NCBI RefSeq assembly: GCF_008704935.1
Contig: NZ_CP023692.1
Location: forward strand, 3,638,001 to 3,702,000
Reading direction: 5' to 3'
DNA: 64,000 nucleotides
DNA from: Streptomyces vinaceus
Lineage (GTDB): Bacteria; Actinomycetota; Actinomycetes; Streptomycetales; Streptomycetaceae
Shown: positions 40,627-49,156 of the stretch, piece by piece
Position numbering within the stretch: position 1 is the stretch's first letter
How the letters are laid out: every line of letters starts with the position of its first letter
Translations under genes and position numbers: made by a program
The notes under the pieces: generated by a model
Told to the model about the DNA's origin: nothing
The model's input: the letters and a program-made list of their open reading frames with translations, nothing else
Database searches by the model: none

Positions 40627-41457
40627 TTGACCGTCCAGCCGCATCCCAGCCTCCAGCCCTATGCCGACGCGTGGACCCACTCCATCGAGGCGATATCCGA
40701 GCTCGTCCTCCCCCTGACGGAGGGCGAGTGGAACCGCGCGACCCCGTGCCCCGGCTGGTCCGTCCGTGATGTGGTGTCACACGTCATCGGCATCGAGTGC
40801 GAGCAGCTGGGGGATCCGCGGCCGATCCACACGCTGCCGCGGGATCTGCGGCACGTCGTGGACGAGTTCACCCGGTACATGGAGGTCCAGGTCGACGTCC
40901 GGCGCCACCACACCGCGCCGGAGATGACCTCGGAGCTGGAGTACACGATCATCCGGCGGTCGCGGCAGCTGCGGAACGAGAAGCGGGATCCGGACACGAT
41001 GGTGCGGGGACCGCTGGGCGACCAGGTGACCCTGGAGCACGCTCTGCGGCTGCGCGCGTTCGACGTGTGGATCCACGAGCAGGACCTGCGGGCGGCGCTG
41101 GGCGTGCCGGGGAACTGGGACTCGCCGGGGGCGTACGTGGCGCGCGACATCCTGCTGGCGGGGCTGCCGAAGGTGGTCGCGAAGAAGGCCGGGGCGCCGG
41201 CGAACTCGGCGGTCGTGATCGACGTGCACGGCCCGGTGGAGTTCCTGCGGACCGTGCGCGTGGACGCGCAGGGGCGCGGGACGGTGGACGGTACGCCCTC
41301 GCTGGGCCCGGCCGTGACGCTGACGACGGACTGGGAGACGTACGTGCGCCTCGCGGCGGGCCGGGTGCGCGCGGGTGCCGTCGCGGACCGGGTGAAGGTC
41401 GAGGGCGACGCCGAGCTGGCCGAGGCGATCCTGGCCCACTTCGCCGTGACCCCTTGA
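40627..41457 (+). CDS. Maleylpyruvate isomerase-family mycothiol-dependent enzyme
   Basis: A 276-residue protein of the DinB/MDMPI fold. The N-terminal bundle has LPLTEGEWNRATPCPGWSVRDVVSHVIGIECE, with the Trp and His that mark the family's metal site (the second and third His lie in later helices, including RLRAFDVWIHEQDLR). The C-terminal part is an SCP2-like domain (VDGTPSLGPAVTLTTDWETYVRLAAGR). The start is TTG 40627, supported by GAGGGG seven bases upstream. The reaction is unknown; family members use mycothiol. Confidence 0.85.
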   Translation: MTVQPHPSLQPYADAWTHSIEAISELVLPLTEGEWNRATPCPGWSVRDVVSHVIGIECEQLGDPRPIHTLPRDLRHVVDEFTRYMEVQVDVRRHHTAPEMTSELEYTIIRRSRQLRNEKRDPDTMVRGPLGDQVTLEHALRLRAFDVWIHEQDLRAALGVPGNWDSPGAYVARDILLAGLPKVVAKKAGAPANSAVVIDVHGPVEFLRTVRVDAQGRGTVDGTPSLGPAVTLTTDWETYVRLAAGRVRAGAVADRVKVEGDAELAEAILAHFAVTP

Positions 41458-41494
41458 CCCCTTGACCCCGTGACCCCTTGACCCCGTGACTCCG
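41448..41494 (+). repeat. Short tandem repeat of about 9 bp
   Basis: Five to six copies of TTGACCCCG-type units begin at the last codons of the mycothiol-dependent enzyme gene and run into the intergenic space. Confidence 0.75.
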
Positions 41495-41519
41495 TGGCCG
41501 CCGCGCGGGGAACCGCCGC

Positions 41520-42827
41520 TCAGGCCCGGGTCGGGCTCGGGGAGTCCGCGCTGTGGCGGCTCGGAACGGTCGGCCGGTGGGCGCGTTCCGCCCTCAGGGC
41601 CGCCGGGCGCAGGCGCAGGATCTGGGTCAGGCCCAGGAGTTCCACCACGAAGACCGACGAGAAGGCGATCCGGTAGTCGTCGCCGGTGGCGTCCAGGAGG
41701 AGGCCGATCGCCAGCAGGGTCGTCATCGAGGCCAGGAAGCCGCCCATGTTGGTGATGCCCGACGCCGTGCCCTGGCGCTCGGGCGGGTTCGCGGGGCGGG
41801 CGAAGTCGAAGCCGATCATCGAGGCCGGGCCGCAGGTCCCCAGGACCACGCACAGCATGACGAGGAGCCACATCGGGGCCCGCTGCCCCGGGTAGGCCAG
41901 AGTCGAGGCCCACAGCAGCGCCGTGAGACCGACGGTCCCCAGCGCCAGCGGGATCCTCGCCGACTGGCGGCGGCCTATCAGCTGGCCGTAGACGAGGCCG
42001 AAGGCCATGTTCGAGGCCACCACCAGGGTCAGCAGTCCGGCCGCGGTGGTCCGCGCCAGCCCCTGGTCCTCGACCAGGAACGGCATGCCCCACAGCAGCA
42101 GGAACACCATCGCCGGGAACTGCGTCGTGAAGTGCACCCACAGGCCCAGTCGGGTGCCGGGCTCCTGCCAGGACTCCCGGATCTGGCGGCGCACGAAGCC
42201 CCCGCCCGCCACGCGCGCCGGCGGCTCGTGGCCTTCCGGGTGGTCCTTCAGGAACAGCACCAGCGGGATCAGCACCAGCACGCCCGCCGCCGCGCTGCCC
42301 GCGAACGCCTGCACCCAGCCGAACCCGTGCAGCACGGGTGCCAGCACCAGCGTGGAGACCAGGTTGCCGGCCATGCCGACCAGCCCCGCCAGCTGCGCCG
42401 TCAGCGGACCGCGCCGGGCCGGGAACCACCGGGTGCCCAGCCGCAGGACGGAGATGAAGGTCATCGCGTCGCCGCAGCCCAGCAGGGCGCGGGCTGCGAG
42501 GGCCATCCCGTACGTGGGCGAGAGCGCGAAGCCGATCTGCCCGGCCGTGAACAGGACGGCGCCCAGCGTCAGCACCTTCTTGGTGCCGAGCCGGTCCACC
42601 ATCAGCCCCACCGGCACCTGCATGCCCGCGTACACCAGGAGTTGGAGGATGGAGAAGGTCGAGAGCGCGGAGGCGTTGACGTGGAAGCGGTCCGCCGCCT
42701 CCAGTCCGGCCACGCCCAGGCTCGTACGGAAGATCACCGCGACGAAGTAGACGGCCACGCCGATGGACCAGACGGCCACCGCCTTCCGGCCCCCCGGGGG
42801 ATCCTTGAAGACCACCGCCCCGCTCAC
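41520..42827 (-). CDS. Major facilitator superfamily transporter
   Basis: A 435-residue membrane protein with 12 predicted helices and MFS loop signatures (GLMVDRLGTKKVLTLG between helices 2 and 3, then ALLGCGDAMTFISVLRLGTRWFPARRGPLTAQ). The central cytoplasmic loop is about residues 195-225. Helices 8-12 include WGMPFLVEDQGLARTTAAGL. It resembles anion or organic-acid MFS carriers; the substrate is unknown. Its GTG start overlaps the stop of the GntR gene (GTGA), so the two are one operon and the regulator probably responds to the transported compound. Confidence 0.87.
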   Translation of the reverse strand: MSGAVVFKDPPGGRKAVAVWSIGVAVYFVAVIFRTSLGVAGLEAADRFHVNASALSTFSILQLLVYAGMQVPVGLMVDRLGTKKVLTLGAVLFTAGQIGFALSPTYGMALAARALLGCGDAMTFISVLRLGTRWFPARRGPLTAQLAGLVGMAGNLVSTLVLAPVLHGFGWVQAFAGSAAAGVLVLIPLVLFLKDHPEGHEPPARVAGGGFVRRQIRESWQEPGTRLGLWVHFTTQFPAMVFLLLWGMPFLVEDQGLARTTAAGLLTLVVASNMAFGLVYGQLIGRRQSARIPLALGTVGLTALLWASTLAYPGQRAPMWLLVMLCVVLGTCGPASMIGFDFARPANPPERQGTASGITNMGGFLASMTTLLAIGLLLDATGDDYRIAFSSVFVVELLGLTQILRLRPAALRAERAHRPTVPSRHSADSPSPTRA

Positions 42828-43498
42828 CGGCCCGGCCCCCGCACCAGCGACTCGACGCGGCCCACGTGACCCCGTACGGCGGCGGCCGCCGTCTCCGCGT
42901 CCCCGGCCCGCAGCGCGTCCAGGATCTCCGCGTGCTCGGCCAGCGAGCGCTCCACCCTCTCGGGGTGCGCGTGCAGCAGGGCCACGCCCATCCGCAGCTG
43001 CCGGTCGCGGAGCTGGTCGTACAGGCGGCAGAGGATCGCGTTCCCGGCGCTGCGCACGATCTCGGCGTGGAAACCCCGGTCGGCGGCCATCATCGCCGCG
43101 AGGTCGCCCCCGGCGGCGTGCCGGCGCTGCTCCTCCAGCAGTTCCGCGAGCCGCTCCAGCAGCCCGGGCGGGGCCGGTACGGCCCTGCGTACGGTGAACT
43201 CCTCGACCAGCAGCCGGGTTTCTATGACGTCGGCGATCTCCTGAGCGGAGACCGGCAGCACCAGCGCGCCCTTCTTCGGGTACAGCTTCAGCAGCCCCTC
43301 GGTCTCCAGACGCAGCAGCGCCTCGCGGACCGGCGTACGGGACACCCCGACGGCGTCGGCGAGTTCGCCCTCGGTGAGGAGGGTGCCGCCCTCGTAGCGG
43401 CGGTCCACCAGCACGGCGTGCTTGACGTGTCGGTAGACGCGTTCGGCGGCGGGAACGGCCGCCGGCGCGGTGGTGGCTGGGGGAGCGGCTGAAGGCAT
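42824..43498 (-). CDS. GntR-family regulator (FCD type)
   Basis: A 224-residue regulator: winged helix at about 18-80 (VYRHVKHAVLVDRRYEGGTL, LADAVGVSRTPVREALLRLETEGLL) and an FCD ligand domain at about 90-215 (VIETRLLVEEFTVRRA, DRGFHAEIVRSAGNAIL, EHAEILDALRAGDAETA) with the metal-binding His positions. ATG 43498 is the best start. It lies upstream of and overlapping the MFS gene and likely regulates it. Confidence 0.9.
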   Translation of the reverse strand: MPSAAPPATTAPAAVPAAERVYRHVKHAVLVDRRYEGGTLLTEGELADAVGVSRTPVREALLRLETEGLLKLYPKKGALVLPVSAQEIADVIETRLLVEEFTVRRAVPAPPGLLERLAELLEEQRRHAAGGDLAAMMAADRGFHAEIVRSAGNAILCRLYDQLRDRQLRMGVALLHAHPERVERSLAEHAEILDALRAGDAETAAAAVRGHVGRVESLVRGPGR

Positions 43499-43604
43499 GC
43501 GCACAGGATAGATACGTGAAGGGTGCACCGGTCCTCCCCGTCCGGGATGTGGACAGCCGCGCCGCTTCGGGCGGGCCCGCTGGAGGCCGTACGGCACCGG
43601 GCGC

Positions 43605-43940
43605 TCAGCTCCCGTCCCTCCCGGGGGTCGCGCCCGTGACCTCCACCTCCAGCACGAACTCGTCGTACGGGGCCTCCTGCGGGTAGGGCGGCCGGATCTG
43701 CGCGAAGCGGATCGTGGCCCGCCCGCCCGGGCAGCGGCCCCGGACCAGGTAGGTCCGCTCCAGCTGGGCCCCGGGCAGCACCTGCGCGGGCGGCGGCGGG
43801 GGCCCGCTCACGTCGCTGACGGAGACGGCGTCCGCGTCCCCGGTGACCTGCCAGGTCCACACGTACCCGCGCGCCCCGCGCCCGGCGAGCCGCAGCTCGT
43901 ACGACTCGCCCGCGCCCAGGGCGATCCGGCGTACCTCCAC
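43605..43940 (-). CDS. Chagasin-like (I42) cysteine protease inhibitor
   Basis: A 111-residue protein starting at GTG 43940 (SD GGGAGG). Chagasin-type features are visible: an N-terminal strand ALGAGESYELRLAG, the loop RGARGYVWTWQ (equivalent to the NPTTGYxW loop), and a C-terminal RPPYPQEAPYDEFVLEVEV (equivalent to the RPW-to-end strand). A Pro-rich insert lies between. There is no signal peptide. It starts 17 bp downstream of the papain-like protease stop in the same operon, which strongly supports an inhibitor role for that partner. The family match is by motif, not by search. Confidence 0.6.
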   Translation of the reverse strand: MEVRRIALGAGESYELRLAGRGARGYVWTWQVTGDADAVSVSDVSGPPPPPAQVLPGAQLERTYLVRGRCPGGRATIRFAQIRPPYPQEAPYDEFVLEVEVTGATPGRDGS

Positions 43941-43957
43941 CGCGAAGACCTCCCGGC

Positions 43958-45847
43958 TCAGGCGGGGCCGATCACCGGCCCCTCGTGCCAGCCCGCCGCG
44001 TCCCGCCAGTAGTGCTGAAGCTGCCGGTCCGTGCGCAGGACGATGACCTCCAGGTTGAACCCGAAACTCCCCTGGAGCATCCCGGTGACGGCGAGCGCGT
44101 CGTGGCCGAAGACGGCACCGCGGCTCCAGGCGGAGCCGGCGGCGTTGCCGCGCCACCAGTGCTCGACGCGGCCGCCGGCGCCGACCGCGCAGAGCTCGTA
44201 GTTCCCGGCGGTGTCCTCGTCGGCCGCCCCGTACTGGGACTCGATCAGGCAGGGTGCGGAGGTGATCGCGCTCCCGAAGACCTCCCCGGGGCGCCAGGTG
44301 AAGCCGTTCGGGTCGTCGCGCCACCACAGCTGCATCCGGCCGTCCGTACGGGTGGCGACGAGGTCGAGGGTGCGGCCGCGGGTCTGGACGAGGGCGGGCC
44401 CGTAGTGGGCGATGCCGGAGCCGAAGCGGCCGCCGTCGTTCCAGGTCCAGGGGGCGCCGTTGATCCGCCACCAGTGGTTCAGACGGCCGTCGGCGGTGCG
44501 GACGACCACCTCGAAGTTGCCCGGCTTGCCGTAGTCGCTCTGGATGAACGCCGGGGTCGAGCCGATCGCCGCGTCGCCCGGCCCGAAGGCGCCGCCGTCG
44601 CGCCAGACGCCGGCGGACTGCTCGTAGTACCAGTGGCGCAGCCGGCCGCCGGTCGTCACGTGCAGGGACTCCATGTTCCGGTTGTACGTGGTGCCGGTGA
44701 AGGCGGGCTGGCCGGAGGCGTCACTCGCGTACGCCTGGGCGCGGGTCCACGCGAAGGGGGCGTCGCCCTCGCGCCACCAGTGCTGGAGGCGGCCCCCGCC
44801 GGCGGCCGCGCACAGCTCGAAATTGCGGTGGGCTCGGCCGTTGCCGCTCTCGTAGACGTTGCCGGCGTGCAGGCGGCGCTTGCTCCACGGGTCGATGTTG
44901 GTGCCGTGCAGACCGCACTTGGCCCAGTAGTCGATGTTGACCTCGCCGTAGGCGATCCGCCCGTGGCCGCCGACGTGGTAGCCCGTCCCCCAGGAGTTCT
45001 TGAACAGCCAGCAGCCCGCCGCGTCGTCGTAGCCGGTGATCAGGACGCAGTGGCCGCCCGCGAGACGGTCGCTGGTGCGGTGGTAGACCCCGGAGCCGAG
45101 GCCGAAGAAGTCGTCGTACACGTCGAAGCAGGCGGTGAGCGGGCCGACGGTGTCCAGCCAGACCTTCTGCTGCTCCACATCTCCGAGGCGTACGTAGTCG
45201 GTGATCCGGACGGTCCGGCCGGACCGGTCCCAGCTGGGCGTGTACTCGGCGCGCCAGGCGTCGCGGCGGTCGGCCGGGACGGTGGCCGGGGGCGGGGAGT
45301 AGGGCCAGCAGTCGGGGTCGGCGAGGCCGCCGTTGGCCTTGACCCAGTCGAGGGCGGTCTCGGGGTTGGAGCCCTGGCCGCAGGTGAACTTCAGACCGTC
45401 GTGGACGTCCCCCTCGGAGCGCTTCGCCCACACGTTGTGCTCGATGCGGGCCATGGACTCGACGAGTCCCGCGGCCCCGAAGGCCCAGCAGGAGCCGCAC
45501 GGGTTCTGGTCCTTCACCTTGGTGATCCAGGGCCAGCCCCAGCGGGTGCGCCAGTCGACGGCAGCGGGTCGGGCGCCGGGCCCCGCGGGCGGCGATCCGG
45601 GCAGCAGGCCGTGGGCGGCGCGGCGGCGGGTGAGGCGCGGATCGGCGCTCTCGTGGCCGATGAGCGCCGGCAGGTCGACGGCGCCGATCTGCGCGGCGGG
45701 CGTGAGGTTCACGCCCGGTTCCAGGCCGAGGGAGGGCCGGGGTACGGGCTCCTCGTCGGCGAGATGTTCGATGACGGACCAGCGCGCTCCCCGCGCCACG
45801 AGCCGCGCGCGCAGCTCCCCCGCCGTCTGGACAGACTGCTCCGGCAT
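43958..45847 (-). CDS. C1A papain-like protease fused to lectin-like propeller repeats
   Basis: A 629-residue protein without a signal peptide. Residues about 95-330 are a papain-type protease with Cys120 (QNPCGSCWAFG), His265 (GGHCVLITGYDD) and Asn283 (FKNSWGTGYH). An N-terminal pro-like region precedes it. Residues about 345-629 hold about six repeats of the form NFEVVVRTADGRLNHWWR, which match the PLL-type beta-propeller found in fucose-binding and tectonin-like lectins. The ATG at 45847 is preferred; longer frames lack support. Cytoplasmic activity would be held in check by the downstream chagasin-like protein. Release by lysis or a non-Sec route is possible. Confidence 0.85.
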   Translation of the reverse strand: MPEQSVQTAGELRARLVARGARWSVIEHLADEEPVPRPSLGLEPGVNLTPAAQIGAVDLPALIGHESADPRLTRRRAAHGLLPGSPPAGPGARPAAVDWRTRWGWPWITKVKDQNPCGSCWAFGAAGLVESMARIEHNVWAKRSEGDVHDGLKFTCGQGSNPETALDWVKANGGLADPDCWPYSPPPATVPADRRDAWRAEYTPSWDRSGRTVRITDYVRLGDVEQQKVWLDTVGPLTACFDVYDDFFGLGSGVYHRTSDRLAGGHCVLITGYDDAAGCWLFKNSWGTGYHVGGHGRIAYGEVNIDYWAKCGLHGTNIDPWSKRRLHAGNVYESGNGRAHRNFELCAAAGGGRLQHWWREGDAPFAWTRAQAYASDASGQPAFTGTTYNRNMESLHVTTGGRLRHWYYEQSAGVWRDGGAFGPGDAAIGSTPAFIQSDYGKPGNFEVVVRTADGRLNHWWRINGAPWTWNDGGRFGSGIAHYGPALVQTRGRTLDLVATRTDGRMQLWWRDDPNGFTWRPGEVFGSAITSAPCLIESQYGAADEDTAGNYELCAVGAGGRVEHWWRGNAAGSAWSRGAVFGHDALAVTGMLQGSFGFNLEVIVLRTDRQLQHYWRDAAGWHEGPVIGPA

Positions 45848-45968
45848 GACCGGCCCCCCAGCGTCAACCGTTGTGTGCAGACCCGGGAGCGTCCATCGGG
45901 CGGCGGGGCGCGTCAAGGGTGTCCGCACGGTCGCGCGGTCGCACGGGGGGTCGTACGGGACGGCCGTC

Positions 45969-45999
45969 CGCCCCCGGCGTCGGAGGGACGCCGGGGGCG
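45969..45999 (-). terminator. Hairpin terminator after the proline/alanine-repeat gene
   Basis: Arms CGCCCCCGGCGTC and GACGCCGGGGGCG with a 5-base loop, just past the stop codon of the minus-strand repeat gene. Confidence 0.75.
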
Positions 46000-46009
46000 G
46001 AGGTGGGGC

Positions 46010-47125
46010 CTATTCCGCCGGGGCGGGGGCGGCGGCCGGCATGCCGGGCAGGCCGAGGCCGGTGAAGAGGGCGACCACGGTGGCGCCGAGGTCGTTCACG
46101 ACGTCGTTGGCCTTGGCCTTGGCGTCGGTGGTGCAGCCGCAGGGGCCGGCGGCCTTGGCGACTTCGTCGACGGAGGCCTTGAGGTGGTCGACGGCGGCGG
46201 TGACGAGGTCGACGCGGGCGCGGTCCACGGCCCGGGGCTTCGCCGCGACGGCCGGGGCGACGGCAGGGAGCGTGACGGGCTGCGCGACGGCGGCGGGCGG
46301 CACGGCCGCGTCGACGGGCGGCTTGGCGGCTTCTGCCGGGGGCTTGGCCGCGTCGACCGGCGGCTTCGCAGCTTCGGCCGGCGGCTTCGCGGCCTCAACG
46401 GGGGGCTTGGCGGCCTCCATCGGCGGCTTCGCAGCGTCGACCGGAGGCTTGGCGGCCTCAACGGGCGGCTTCGCGGCCTCCGCCGGGGGCTTCGCAGCCT
46501 CGACCGGCGGCTTGGCGGCTTCGACCGGAGGCTTCGCAGCCTCCATCGGCGGCTTCGCAGCCTCCATCGGCGGCTTCGCAGCCTCCACCGGCGGCTTGGC
46601 GGCTACGGGCGGCTTCGCAGCCTCCACCGGCGGCTTCACAGCCTCCACCGGCGGCTTCGCGGCCTCCGCCGGGGGCTTCGCCACGGCTGCCGGGGGCTCG
46701 TCCGCCGGCTGCTTCGGCAGGACCACCGGGGTCACCGGCGCGGCCGCCGGAGGCTTGGCCGCCGCCTCCGGTACGGCGGGAGCCGCCGGGGCCGCCGCCG
46801 GAGCGGCCGCCGCGAAGGTCTTCTTCATGGAGGCCAGGGCCGCGTCGATCTTCTGCTTGTGCGCGGCCAGGTCCGCCTCCGGGAGCTTCCCGTCCGGCGA
46901 CTTCAGCACCTCCCCGAGGAAGTTCGTGACCGGGGTGATCATGCTGCCGGCGGCCCCGAGGGAAGCCACCTGCGCGGTCAGCGCCTCGGCACCGGGGATG
47001 GCCTTCTTCGCCACCGGCGCCGGCGCCTTCGCCGGGGCGTCGGCCGCACCGGCCAGACCGGGGGAGACGGACATGAGCGTCACGCACAGGGCGGCGGGGA
47101 GGGTGTAGCGGGTGATGCGGTGCAA
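46010..47125 (-). CDS. Secreted protein with EAAKPPV repeats, function unknown
   Basis: A 371-residue protein. A signal peptide (LPAALCVTLMSVSPGLAGA, about residues 9-27) is followed by a helical segment, then about 20 copies of a 7-residue unit EAAKPPV (with PVD, PME and PAE variants), and a C-terminal region with GPCGCTTDAKAKANDVVN. The repeat region resembles extended Pro-rich spacers that cross the cell wall. The start is TTG 47125, supported by GGAGAGA; ATG candidates upstream lack ribosome sites. No anchor (LPXTG or C-terminal helix) is visible, so it is likely released. Confidence 0.7.
   Translation of the reverse strand: MHRITRYTLPAALCVTLMSVSPGLAGAADAPAKAPAPVAKKAIPGAEALTAQVASLGAAGSMITPVTNFLGEVLKSPDGKLPEADLAAHKQKIDAALASMKKTFAAAAPAAAPAAPAVPEAAAKPPAAAPVTPVVLPKQPADEPPAAVAKPPAEAAKPPVEAVKPPVEAAKPPVAAKPPVEAAKPPMEAAKPPMEAAKPPVEAAKPPVEAAKPPAEAAKPPVEAAKPPVDAAKPPMEAAKPPVEAAKPPAEAAKPPVDAAKPPAEAAKPPVDAAVPPAAVAQPVTLPAVAPAVAAKPRAVDRARVDLVTAAVDHLKASVDEVAKAAGPCGCTTDAKAKANDVVNDLGATVVALFTGLGLPGMPAAAPAPAE
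46300..46690 (-). repeat. 21-bp coding repeats (EAAKPPV units)
   Basis: Near-identical 21-bp units in tandem, one of them read forward as GCCTCCACCGGCGGCTTCGC. The uniform 21-bp period and in-frame coding distinguish them from a CRISPR array. Confidence 0.8.
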
Positions 47126-47418
47126 GATTTCTCTCCTGTTCAGAGTCGCGGGGCAGGGGATGTGCCCCTGTCCACTCACCGCCACCCGGTCACATTCGGC
47201 AACCGGAAACCGGCCCGCGCACGGCCCAAACCCCCGCCCCCACGCCTGCGACCTGCACAGATACCTTCTCCCTCCGACTCCACCACCGGTGCTGCACCCT
47301 CGTGAAACCATCACCCTGAGTGACGGTCGTGCGCGGTGCTCACCGCGTGCGCGCAGCCCCCGCCGGGGGGACCGTACGGGCCGCGACCGGCGCCACGGGG
47401 CCCGTTAGGGTTTCCCGC

Positions 47419-48639
47419 ATGGGGACCTGGATCGCGCCGAGCGTCGTAGAACGAGAGCTGTACGAAGCCAAGCTCAGGAACGACTGGCCCTCCTACTTCG
47501 ACACCCTGGCCGGCGCCTGGCTGTTCATCCCCCTGGCCCGCGGCTACGCGGACGCACATCCCACCTCCGTGCTCCTCGAACCCGCGTACTTCCCCCAGGC
47601 CCGCGCCCGTTGCTACGTCGCGTACACGGCCGGCATGCTGCCCGCCCCCACCGCCGACGTGGTCTTCAAACGCCAGAGCCTCGCCTGGTTCGCCGCCGGC
47701 TTCGAGCCCGGCGACCCTCCGTTCCTGGCCGTCAACCCCGGCAGCCCCTGCGAGGCCTTCCTGCCGGCCTCCCCCGCCGACCGCGCCGTGTGGAACGCCC
47801 ATTGGGACCGGGCGCCCCGGTACGGCCTGGAGCAGAACAAGGTGCACGCCCTCCACGTCGGGGGACCGCTGCGCGGCCCCGCCGCCTTCGGGCTCGCCTG
47901 CGGCGCGCACCTCTCGGTACGCAACGGGCTGTTCTGGAACGCCCTCGGCTACCACGGCGAGGGTTACGGCAAGGAGCGCGAGAAGCTCAAGGAGCACTGG
48001 GGCATCACCACCCGCGAGGAGTGGCTGGTCACCGTAGAGCAGTTGCTGACGGCGGACATGGTCAGCGCGGTATGGGAGTTCGCGCTCCGGATCCGCGCCG
48101 CCCTCGCCAAGGAGTTCGCCGGGCCGGTGGACATCGAGCACTGGCGCCACGCCACCGAGGCGACCCTGCGGGCCAACGCCGAACGGGCGGCCGAGCCCCG
48201 GATCACCCCCGAAGGCGTCACCGTCGCCCGGCCGCGTTCCACGGCCGAGATCGAGGGGGAGGTCGCCGGCGTCCAGCGGGTCATCGGCCGCATCGCGCGC
48301 TACGAGCAGCGCTTCCGGGCCGACGGGATCCTCGGCGAGGGCAGGTTCGTCCGGTCCGTCGAGGCCTGGGACTACGGGCGGGCCTCCCAGATGGCCCGCT
48401 GGGGCCTCGGCGCCCGCCTGTGCACGCTCCAGGAGGCGGAGGACGCCGTGGTGAGGGCCGGGAGGGTCTGCCGGCTCTCCTACCGCTCCTGGGAGGACCT
48501 CTCCGCCGGCTTCATCCTGGGGCGCTGCCTTCAGTTCGACGAGGAGGAGTACGGGCACTGGTACACGGACATGGCCGCCACCCACCAGGCGCTGATGAGC
48601 GATCCGGGCAGTCCCTGGCTCAACATCCCCTGGGAGTAG
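47419..48639 (+). CDS. DUF1266-domain protein
   Basis: A 406-residue cytoplasmic protein. An N-terminal SseB-like part (residues about 1-150; YFDTLAGAWLFIPLARGY, VFKRQSLAWFAAGFEPGD) precedes a DUF1266 domain (about 230-400; KEHWGITTREEWLVTVEQLL, SVEAWDYGRASQMARWGLGA, SYRSWEDLSAGFILGRCLQFDEEEY). The ATG at 47419 leads MGTWIAPSVVERELYE. Function unknown; it is the kind of gene seen near secretion-linked loci in streptomycetes. Confidence 0.85.
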   Translation: MGTWIAPSVVERELYEAKLRNDWPSYFDTLAGAWLFIPLARGYADAHPTSVLLEPAYFPQARARCYVAYTAGMLPAPTADVVFKRQSLAWFAAGFEPGDPPFLAVNPGSPCEAFLPASPADRAVWNAHWDRAPRYGLEQNKVHALHVGGPLRGPAAFGLACGAHLSVRNGLFWNALGYHGEGYGKEREKLKEHWGITTREEWLVTVEQLLTADMVSAVWEFALRIRAALAKEFAGPVDIEHWRHATEATLRANAERAAEPRITPEGVTVARPRSTAEIEGEVAGVQRVIGRIARYEQRFRADGILGEGRFVRSVEAWDYGRASQMARWGLGARLCTLQEAEDAVVRAGRVCRLSYRSWEDLSAGFILGRCLQFDEEEYGHWYTDMAATHQALMSDPGSPWLNIPWE

Positions 48640-48722
48640 GACAAGCGCCGCCGTCCGGCGACTTTTCCCAGTAGCGGCAAATCCTTGGACGGAGCCCGAA
48701 TCCGCCAACTAGCGTCGCCCGC

Positions 48723-49139
48723 ATGACCATTGTGCTGAATGACACGGTACGCAAACTGCTCGACTCCCCGCACCCGGCGGTGCTCACCACCCTCAACCCC
48801 GACGGCGGCCCGCAGAGTTCGGTGGTCTGGGTGGCCAGGGACGGCGACGAACTGCTGATCTCCACCGAGCAGGGGCGCCGCAAGGAGCGCAACATCGCCC
48901 GCGACGCGCGCGTCGGGCTGACCGTCTTCGACACCGCCAACCCCTTCATGTACGTGGAGATCCGCGGCACGGCCACCCTCGCCGAGGACACGGGCCGCGA
49001 GGTCGCCGTCCTCATCGCGGAGCAGTACATGGGGCCGGGCGGCGGCAAGGAGTACGCCGAGGCCCCGGCCGAGAACGTCCGCCTCGTCGTGCGCGTCACC
49101 CCGACCAAGGTGCTCGGCAACGCGGCCAAGGCCGGATAG
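48723..49139 (+). CDS. PPOX-class F420-dependent oxidoreductase
   Basis: A 138-residue split-barrel protein (FDOR-B type). Typical features are LDSPHPAVLTTLNPDGGPQSSVVWV, the basic cofactor site STEQGRRKERNIARDARVGLTVF, and VEIRGTATLAEDTGRE. Such proteins bind F420 or flavins and reduce diverse substrates. Length is normal and the ATG at 48723 fits the family. Confidence 0.88.
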   Translation: MTIVLNDTVRKLLDSPHPAVLTTLNPDGGPQSSVVWVARDGDELLISTEQGRRKERNIARDARVGLTVFDTANPFMYVEIRGTATLAEDTGREVAVLIAEQYMGPGGGKEYAEAPAENVRLVVRVTPTKVLGNAAKAG

Positions 49140-49156
49140 CCGTATCCCGTCCGGCG

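Noticed and set aside
46300..46690. Regular short repeats that could suggest a CRISPR array
   Set aside because: The period is a constant 21 bp with no spacers, and the units read through as EAAKPPV in a secreted protein.
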